A stretch of 64,000 nt of DNA, from the NCBI RefSeq assembly GCF_033958435.1, contig NC_134142.1:98713001-98777000 (forward strand), written 5' to 3'. The translations under genes were made by a program, and so were the position numbers. Positions within the stretch are counted from its first letter, which is position 1. Each line of letters begins with the position of its first letter. The notes below the pieces were generated by a model. The model saw only the letters and a list, made by a program, of their open reading frames with translations. It searched no databases and was not told where the DNA came from. The stretch is from Carettochelys insculpta. Its lineage: Eukaryota > Chordata > Testudines > Carettochelyidae. This document shows, piece by piece, positions 57,185 through 64,000 of the stretch.

Positions 57185-58595
57185 ACAGCTGGTCCCTTGG
57201 TGCCATGGAGCTGGAACTTGCAGTGGCCCCACACAGACATGCTGTGGCTGTGCTGAACTTTCTGGCAGCTGCCTTCCAGTTCCTCAACAAGGTTGAGCCC
57301 AAAATGATCTTTGGGGCTGTCATCCTGGCTGCAGGAGCTACACACTTGCAACCACACCCTACAGTGAACAGGTGGCTCTGCAGAAACCACATTAGTTTGG
57401 ACTGGTGAGTCATGGAGAGGTTGGATAACCAGCAATGGCTTCAAAACTTACGCATGTGGAAGGCCATCTTCTTGGATCTCTGTGCCTAGATCACCCTGGC
57501 CCTCTGGAGACATGACATTCAGCTGCTGCCTGCCATCCCTGTGGAGAAGGGTCACAAATGCCCTCTGGAATCTCACCTAACAGCTACCAGACAGTGGGCA
57601 ACCAGTTTGGCATGGGGAAGTCCATCATCGGGGCCCTCTTCATGGAGGTAATGCACTCTTGGACTGCGGTCCTGCACTAAAGAGGGACACTTGGGAAGTG
57701 GGGTTGGGGTGTGTGAGAGGTGGAGTGGGGGACAGGGGAAAGCCCCATCCCCAGAGGATTGTGCCATCCTACCCTCATGCAGCCCTGCTGCTCAGAGGGT
57801 GGCCTCACGGAGGAGGCTCCCAGAAAAGTTGGGGGAGGACAGAAAGTAGATGGGCACCTCCCAAGGACTCAGATACTCCCTCCCTCAGTCCCTGTCATGT
57901 GTGTTCATCCACCCCACCCCCAACCCCACCCCCACCCCCCTGCAGGTCATGAGGGCCATCATCTTGATCTGGTTGTGGGGGGCGTCATGTATCTGGGAGA
58001 CCTTGACCAGTTCATGGCCAGATTTGCTACCTTGGGATTCCTGAACTGTGACAGAGACATCTATGATACCTGCATTCTGATCCATGCCCTGGAGCATCAT
58101 ATGGCCAAGTTTATCAACAGGAAGGGCAACTTCTCCATGGTGCTACAGGCCCTGGTTGACCACCATGGACAGTGCAGGAACATTTACATCAGATTGTCAG
58201 GCAAGGCACATGACGCCTGCCTCTTCTGCAATTCCAGCCTGTTCTGAAAGCTGGAGATGGGCACATTCACCCCCACCAGGAGCTGGCAGTTGGGAATGTG
58301 CAGGTGCCAATCTGCATCATGGGGTACATGGCATATCCCCTCATGCCATGTCAGATGAAGCCATATACCAGATTTCTGGATCCCAGTAAGTGCCTGAACC
58401 ATGCCAGGCTGCAGGCCGATGTGTCTTCAGCTGCCTCAAGGCATGGTTCAGGTGCCTGCTGACCTGTCTCACCGTGAGGGAGTTCAACATCCGTGAGGCT
58501 GTGGGAGCTTGTTGTATCCTTCACAAAGTGGAGGGGAAGGAGGAGGAAGGCCTTCCTCCCAGGGTCGAGGTGGCCGCTGGCCACGAGGGGTGAGC
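57185..58595 (+). pseudogene. Harbinger transposase relic with apparent intron
   Basis: Exon-like part 1 (57185-57647): MELELAV..HRHAVAVLNFL at 57205, then QWLQNLRMWKAIFLDLC and an HTH-like segment that can be read as VGNQFGMGKSIIGALFME in one frame. A GT-AG interval follows (57648-57945, with a C-rich tract before TGCAG). Part 2 resumes with the residues expected next: DLDQFMARF, GFLNCDRDIYD, FINRKGNFSMVLQALVDHHG, GKAHDACLF. It then decays through YMAYPLMP, where the GD aspartate of relatives is tyrosine, and VFSCLKAWFRCLLTCLTVREFNI to ACCILHKVE. Several frameshifts and a TGA near 58245 break it. The first aspartate (VDHHG) survives and the second does not, so it is inactive. Residue roles are inferred from family patterns. 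Confidence 0.85.
57648..57945 (+). other. Probable intron of the transposase relic
   Basis: The 298-bp interval starts GTAATG and ends in a long C-rich stretch before TGCAG. It interrupts transposase homology exactly where both sides join. It is more repetitive (CCCCACCC runs) than the exons. A deletion or insertion boundary that happens to look like a splice site is the alternative. Confidence 0.55.
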
Positions 58596-59199
58596 CTACA
58601 AGCAGCCGAGCATGGCTGCCATCTGCCAGGCCCATTGGGATGGAGTGTGGAAAGCTTCTCCCACAGACCCCAGTAACCTGCCCCAGGTCCTACAGCCCTA
58701 GCTCATCACCACCATGACCCCTCCTTTGTCCCTTCACCCCCTCCCCAACCCTAGAATAATAAATAATACAACAAATGTGTGCTTTAACTATTCACAAAAA
58801 GTATGGGGGTTGGTGGCTAGGACTGTGGAATGATTTGGGGAGCCTCTGAACTTGTTGGAGGAGCTGGGGACATGAGATGAGAGGCCTTAGAATATGAAGC
58901 ACAAACCCAGGAAAGAGTGGACTCCTGAGTGGTATTGGCCTTGGGATCCCCTCCTGCCATGTGTTCAGGGCCCCTGTTGGGGCTGGCTGGCTGGCTGCCA
59001 AGAATGGGGAAGGTATGGACAAGAAGGGGCTGAGGTGGGCTGCAGGTTGGTGGAGGACGAGGGGGCATGACCATCACCCAGGGGAGCAGGCAAGGGTCCA
59101 GGACACCTTGTGGGAGAGCAAGTGTGTGTAGGGTGGTGGGGTAAGCAGCAGGCATCTGGGCCAGCATGTCCCACCACACCATGTCTACAGCACCACAGC

Positions 59200-60520
59200 A
59201 GAACATTAGCTGATTGTATGCCCGTGACTGCCACTCCATGTCCTCACAAATGCAGTAGATAAGAGTTATTTGGATGTCCTTTAAGATCGACACATGCTGG
59301 TGTGTGATGTCCTCCGGTACCTATGACTTCTTCCTCCAGCTCCAGAGGTGGTGTGGGGGCAATGTGGGGGTAGCCCCACCCTCAGTCAGTGCTGATTCAG
59401 CTTTATGGAACACAAGGAGGGAGACAGTCATTCATTCATTCATAACTGCCCCTGAACCCATGACCCCCACCGTGAGCAGCAACCAACACTCCTCAGGCCA
59501 AGGGATGGAGAAGTCCCAGAAGCAAATGCATGCATGATTTCCACAGTGGGCCTGCAACATAGGGACTCTACCCCTCCTCCCAGTACAAAGGCTAAGGGCC
59601 ACGGAGGGTGTCCAGACAGAGAGGGGCTCCCTCATGGGCGGCAGGGAAGCCGGGTGCAGACTGACCCTCCATGGGGCCATTCATGCACCCATTGCTCTCA
59701 CTACTACCTGAGAGAGCAGGTGCTGCTGGCACTCTTGTGGCTAGCCTGCTTCCAGCCATGGCAGATACTGGGAGGGTTCCCCCTCCCACGTGGCCTGACA
59801 CTCTTCTGGCCTCCCATACCCTAGGGCTGTCTGCTGGGTTTGGGTGGTGCATGCTAATGTTGCACCTGGTTTCACATGCTTGGACCACAGTGTATGGTCC
59901 TGTCCAAGCCAGCCAAGTGACACTAACACCCTACCCCATGTTTGCCCACGTCCCATACCCTGGGGTGTGTGACAAATGGAGCGGTCACCTGAGGAACCCT
60001 CCCCAAGGTCTGAGGCGGCCCAGAAGGCATCCTGGCTGCCAAAGACTGGGTCGAGGATGATCAAAAGACTGCCAGTCTCAACAGGGTCCCACTGGTGCCT
60101 CTCCTCTGGCTTGCCCTTTTTTTCCTGACTCATCCTGCTCATGACCGATGATCAGGGCATCAAGCCCCAAATCCAGGCTTAGGCTGGGAGTTCTGCCCAA
60201 GTGGCCTGTGGCATCTTAGGCTTGGATGTACCTCTGCTGCTGTTCTTTCACCTTGGTCCTGACCTGCTCAAGTGTGTGGCGGGAGTGGCCCTGTTCAACC
60301 ATGTGGCCATAAATGTCTGCATTGTGATGCCTGGCCCTGGGATCTTGGAAAGTCTCTTCCTCAGCCCATAGATCCAGAAAGGCCAGGATATCTGCTCTGT
60401 ACCATGAAGGGGCAAGTCTCTTTGAGCCCCAAGGAGGGCTGCTTTCTCAATGGTCCAGAGGGGTCTTGCAGGACCTGTGGCTCTGCTGTTTGTGCTTTGG
60501 GTGAGGCTCTGAGCACGTTG
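59200..60520 (-). pseudogene. Harbinger Myb/SANT-like gene relic
   Basis: On the minus strand, starting near 60450, the conceptual translation gives GPLWTIEKAALL. A frame change leads to DILAFLDLWAEEETFQDPRA, RHHNADIYGHMVEQG and HTLEQVRTKVKEQQQRY (about 60230-60285). The W...E...LL.LW......VRTKVK spacing is that of the Myb/SANT-like (trihelix) domain of the second Harbinger gene, whose product helps bring the transposase to DNA and the nucleus. Beyond 60220 the frame is broken. Weaker continuations towards 59200 (MEWQSRAYNQL...) may be the C-terminal part. It converges on the transposase gene. Confidence 0.65.
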
Positions 60521-60948
60521 GAGACAGCTGTGTGACACATGGCTGCTCCTACCCTCTCAGCTTCCTGCCATGGGGTTCCCCAGGCTCCTGTGGCTTTAAG
60601 AAGGACTGGAGGCAGGAACCATAGAGTGCTAATTGCTGTGGATAGGGTGTTCACTGGGGCATGTGTGGCATCCCAGAAGCCTCTTCTGTTAATAAAAGGT
60701 CCCATGGAATGTCCACACCTGCCTTTCATCTACAGATCTCATTAGACAGAGGCATTCTTCCTCATGGTGAGTGGGTTACAACTGTTGACAAAGCCGCTCC
60801 ATTCTGTCTACTTGCTGTCAACGGAATGCACTTTGCAATCTGGCCATTCACCAGGTTTGGTTGACAAAACAACCATTTTTTTTGGCAAAACCCTGCAGTC
60901 TAGACATAGCATAGGGTATGCTGGCATAAGCCTAGGGTAGACATAGCC

Positions 60949-61003
60949 TACAAACACTTCTAATTATTTGTGAAGCTACAGATTAACACAATTACCCCTC
61001 TGA
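60949..61003 (+). repeat. Right part of PLE tail dimer (C)
   Basis: ACACTTCTAATTATTTGTGAAG followed by CTACAGATTAACACAATTACC matches the terminal segment of the PLE tail at 52890-52930. It continues the plus-sense arm that starts left of the Harbinger element. Confidence 0.45.
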
Positions 61004-61049
61004 GAACAATATTAACCAAAAACACAGCACTTGGTAGGGTTGGGGCATC

Positions 61050-61875
61050 AACTACGCAGACATCCTGGGGAAATGTCTGGTTAGGCCTCAGCTAGAGTAT
61101 TGTGTCCAGTTCTGGGCACCGCAGTTCAAGAAAGATGTGGAGAAATTAGAGAGGGTCCAGAAAAGAGTGACAAGAATGATTAAAGGTCTAGAGAATGTGA
61201 CCTATGAAGAAAGGCTGAAAGAATTGGGCTTGTTTAGTTTGGAAAAGAAAAGATTGGCCGTGTCTACACTAGCCCCAAACTTTGAAATGGCCATGCAAAT
61301 TCCCATCTGCTCATAGGAATAAGGGGACTTCAAAGTAGGCGGGGTCCTTTCAAAAAGGAGCCCTGTCGGGACGAGCTGCGCAGCAGCGAGGCATGTCAAT
61401 TTCGAAGTGCCACGGCCACCTGCATGCTAATGAGGCGCTGAATATGTATTTCAGCCCTTCATTAGTAAACTTGGAAATGGCCATTTTGAAGTTTGGGGCT
61501 AGTGTAGACATGGCCATTGAAAGGAGACATGATAATGGTTTTCAGGTATCTAAAAGGGTGTCACAAGGAGAAGGGAGAAAATTTGTTCTTCTTGGCCTCT
61601 GAGGATAGAACAAGAGCAATCGGCTTAAACTGCAGCAAGGGAGGTTTAGGTTGGACATTAGGAAAAAGTTCCTAACTGTCAGGGTGGTCAAACAGTGGAA
61701 TAAATTGCCAAGGGAGGTTGTGGAATCTCCATCACTGGAGATATTTAAGAACAGGTTAGATAGATGTCTGTTGGGGATGGTTTAGACAGTACTTGGTCCT
61801 GCCATGGGGCAGGGGGCTGGACTCGATGGCCTCTTGAGGTCCTTTCCAGTCCTAGTATTCTATGATTCTATGAAA
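61050..61875 (+). mobile_element. CR1 LINE 3' end, split by a MITE
   Basis: A well-preserved CR1 3' portion: GTGTCCAGTTCTGGGCACC, GAGAGGGTCCAGAAAAGAG, AAGAATTGGGCTTGTTTAG, then after the nested MITE GGAGACATGATAATGG, AGTGGAATAAATTGCCAAGG and a tail of GTCCTAGTATTCTATGATTC. It encodes the last part of ORF2 (QWNKLPREVVESPSLE). Apart from the MITE it is uninterrupted, and it is close in sequence to the long copy at 14881. Confidence 0.92.
61256..61515. mobile_element. Fold-back MITE nested in CR1
   Basis: The ends GGCCGTGTCTACACTAGCCCC and GGGGCTAGTGTAGACATGGCC are near-perfect inverted repeats. ATT flanks both sides (61253-61255 and 61516-61518). Removing the element and one ATT restores continuous CR1 sequence (AAAAGATTGAAAGGAGACATG), which proves the boundary and the duplication. 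Only the outer 35 bases or so of the left arm remain before the centre ATTCCCATCTGCTCATAGG. The right arm is nearly full, with an inner deletion near the terminus (CCATTTTGAAG). Confidence 0.93.
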
Positions 61876-61939
61876 TTATAGCATAGATTATCCAACTAGT
61901 ACTCAAAATACACTGTAAACAATATTTTATTACAGAAGA

Positions 61940-63380
61940 TGGAAAAATGAATAGAGGACATGCTATTCTGGATTTGATTCTGAAAAACAGGGAGGAACTA
62001 TTTGAGAATATGAAGGTGACATATAGCTTGCACAAAAATGATCATGGAAAGCTGGCATTCTTGAGTCTAGACAGAGGTGGAAAGATACTTGCAAACAATC
62101 ACGATGTGATGTGTGTTTTCCAGAAAAACACTGGTGACTTGCACCTTAAGTATCTTGTCACCCCGCAAGCAGCTGTACCTTTACTTAACTAACTTTCGGG
62201 GTACTTTTTCTACATCTGAGTCTAAGTAACAGTACTTAAAAAAATAGAGGAAAGACAATGGACTTGGAAGAAGCAAATTTAAAACTTTTGAAAACAATTA
62301 GCAAGTAATGGCCTATGGGAAGAAAGTCTAAGTAAAAAGTTCAAGTGAGTTGGCAACTTTTTCAAGAGAGATATTAAGGGTACAAGAACAGATATTAAGG
62401 GTACTATGTGTATGTGTAGGAAAATGAGAAGTTACAATAAGACGACACCCTGGTTTCACTGAGAGATTGTCAATGATCTGAAACTCATGGAAGAATCGTG
62501 CAAGAAGTGGTTACTTGGTCAAATTCCAAAGGATGAATACATATATAAAAGCAACACAAGTATGTATAGACAAAATTAGAAAGACCAAGACACAAAACAA
62601 GATTATACTAGCTAGGGATTAGGATCATAAAAGGTAACAAGAAAGCATTTTACAAATACATGAGAAGCAAGAGGAAAGCTAGGGATAACGTAAGCCTATT
62701 AGTAAATGAGACAGGAAAGACAATGAAACAGGTGAAGCCAGATAAAGTGAACGGCAGAATTGTCTTTTTATATGCTGTTTTCCTATCAATTTCCAAGGAA
62801 GTTCAAGTGTGAAATCAGTACAGCGTGAAAGCAGGAACCAACTCCTGATGTGGAGTAAGCAGGAACACACAAAACAAGAGTTGTCATTTGGATTCATGCT
62901 AGTACTATGCAGGCAAACAGCCATCAATTTCTGGAGTGAGGAGCTACTATAGCAATATAAAAAAAGTATGCTTTAACAATCCATCCTTGCACGTAAACTG
63001 CCTCAGAAAAATATGGAAAAACTGTAAAGGATTCAGAAAATAGCTAAAAGAATGATTCAGGGTCTGAAAAGCATGTCTTCTAATGAGAGATTAAAAGACC
63101 TAAACCTATATTGATTATCCATTTGAAGGTTACGAGATCACTTGGTCAGTGTGTAGAAGCACCAAGAGGAGGAAGATAGGAATAGACAGTTTTTGTTTGT
63201 TTTTTATTCTAGAAGGAATAGGGATAAGATGCAAGGTTTGGAAGCTGAAGGTAGACAAATTCAGATTAGAAATAGGGTGTGCATTTTTAATAGTGAACAT
63301 AAATAACCATTGTAATTTACTAAGGTGGGGGTGGTATTCTCCATCTTTGAAGTCTACAAATTAAGTCTGTATGCTTTCTA
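61940..63380 (+). mobile_element. Older CR1 LINE copy, internally deleted
   Basis: Plus strand. It starts in the endonuclease with AILDLILKNREELFENMKV (61947-62192 open) and S.HKNDHGK in place of the S-D-H motif. It continues through DDTPWFTEIV-like and KKWLLGQIPKDEY codons, [19 protein letters not shown] (about 62630-62690), and VNETGK. The reverse transcriptase core is missing. Homology returns near 63010 (AAAAACTGTAAAGGATTCAG, AAAGAATGATTCAGGGTCTG, CTTCTAATGAGAGATTAAAAG) and ends near 63380. It is much more decayed than the copy just upstream. Confidence 0.75.
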
Positions 63381-63699
63381 GAAGGTATGCTATGTGGAAA
63401 AAAAAGTTATGGCTTTCATGGAGGAACTACTGGGTGACGTTCTGTGCAAGAGGTCCCTTTGGAGATGATTATAAAGTTCCTTTGTAGCTTTAAAATCTTC
63501 AGATTGATGAATTTCTTCGCACTGTATTATGCAAAAAATAATTAAAAACAACAGGTATCTGCAGGGGTGTTCCTCTACGGTTTTACATTTTTAAATTAAA
63601 CACTGTCAAATATAATTAAAACAAGGAAAAACACCCGAAATTGTCAAATCTTCATGCATATGAGTAATAATTTAGATTGATCCCAGAATACAAAGCTGA
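63381..63699. other. Intergenic, nothing recognised
   Basis: AT-rich; no gene or repeat recognised. Confidence 0.45.
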
Positions 63700-63924
63700 T
63701 CAGCGCTTAGTGTGGCTGCACTATATCAAATGATCTGGGCATTGCCATCAATCCCACTCCTCCTCACGGTCGCAAAGAGTAAGGGAAGTCAACAGGAGAG
63801 TTTCTCCCATAGACTTCCCACTGTGGGGACAGCGGCAAAAACTGATTTAATATATGTCAACTCCAGCTATGCAATTCTCATATTTTAAATCAATTCTATC
63901 CCCTAGCGTAGACCTGACCTCAGG
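63700..63924. mobile_element. Harbinger-like non-autonomous element fragment
   Basis: Contains GGGAAGTCAACAGGAGAG, TTCTCCCATAGACTTCCCAC and the terminus CTAGCGTAGACCTGACCTC, which resembles the TAG(T/C)GTAGACCTGGCC tip of a widespread reptilian element. The left terminus was not found. The interior differs from the fold-back and 711-bp families. Confidence 0.5.
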
Positions 63925-64000
63925 CTATCCACAGGAAGTTGGACCCAGGGGAAAGCGCAGGTATGAACTTCCAATGGCTAACATGACTGCTTCAGCCCTG

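Larger units (their letters stand above)
56818..60948. mobile_element. Two-gene PIF/Harbinger transposon relic (copy 2)
   Basis: About 4.1 kb and GC-richer than its flanks. The left end (GGCTGAGTCTAGATTGCAGG) pairs with the right-end region (CCTGCAGTCTAGACATAGC at 60891-60910, and a second tip-like GGGTAGACATAGCC ending at 60948). The exact right boundary is uncertain, and the flanking TAA and TAC match imperfectly. Inside are a transposase relic on the plus strand (57185-58595) and a Myb/SANT-like relic on the minus strand (from about 60520 leftward), converging towards the centre. Two genes, a nuclease and a Myb-like DNA-binding protein, are the known makeup of autonomous animal Harbinger elements. 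Confidence 0.8.

Noticed and set aside
58817..59293. 158-codon minus-strand frame as an independent gene
   Set aside because: Located in the downstream part of the Harbinger Myb-like relic; low-complexity proline-rich C-terminus and frame breaks on both sides.

Overview
This window looks like nuclear DNA of a vertebrate, most likely a sauropsid and probably a turtle. The evidence is the repeat content: many 5'-truncated CR1 LINE copies with CR1-type 3' tails, a tRNA-derived SINE with a CR1-like tail, PIF/Harbinger transposons with many short non-autonomous relatives, and Penelope-like element (PLE) fragments. The turtle assignment rests on recalled repeat families and was not checked against any database. 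There are no operons, bacterial-type genes, CRISPR arrays or rRNA genes.

I find no convincing host protein-coding exon in the 64 kb. Every recognisable coding relic belongs to a transposable element, and all are broken by stops, frameshifts or lost catalytic residues. The window is best read as intergenic or deep intronic sequence: AT-rich single-copy-looking DNA punctuated by repeats.

Layout: 0.9-1.1 kb, tRNA-derived SINE; 3.0-3.2 kb, fold-back MITE relic; 4.5 kb, 8.2 kb and 42.8 kb, three copies of a Tigger/pogo-like TA-flanked element; 7.8 and 11 kb, CR1 3' ends; 14.3 kb, an inverted dimer of PLE tails; 14.9-18.1 kb, a long minus-strand CR1 keeping the end of ORF1 and most of ORF2; 26.4 and 28.5-29.2 kb, two further MITEs; 32.3-34.6 kb, a MITE followed by a Harbinger transposase relic with a 421-bp fold-back MITE inside it; 36.0-37.1 kb, a CR1 split by another MITE; 39.0-39.5 kb and 46.1-46.5 kb, PLE GIY-YIG relics; 45.1-45.4 kb, a GC-rich minisatellite; 49.6-52.9 kb, PLE tails including a second inverted dimer; 54.4-54.7 kb, a MITE; 56.8-60.9 kb, a two-gene Harbinger element (transposase with an apparent intron, and a converging Myb/SANT-like gene) sitting in a third PLE tail dimer; 61.0-63.4 kb, two CR1 copies, the first split by a MITE; 63.7-63.9 kb, another Harbinger-like fragment.

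The elements are probably related functionally. Harbinger transposases are the plausible source of mobility for the MITEs, which share a GGCYRYGTCTACAC-type terminus and are flanked by 3-bp direct repeats. CR1 reverse transcriptase is the plausible source of mobility for the SINE with the CR1-like tail. Nested insertions give a partial order of events: MITEs inserted after two CR1 copies and after one Harbinger copy.
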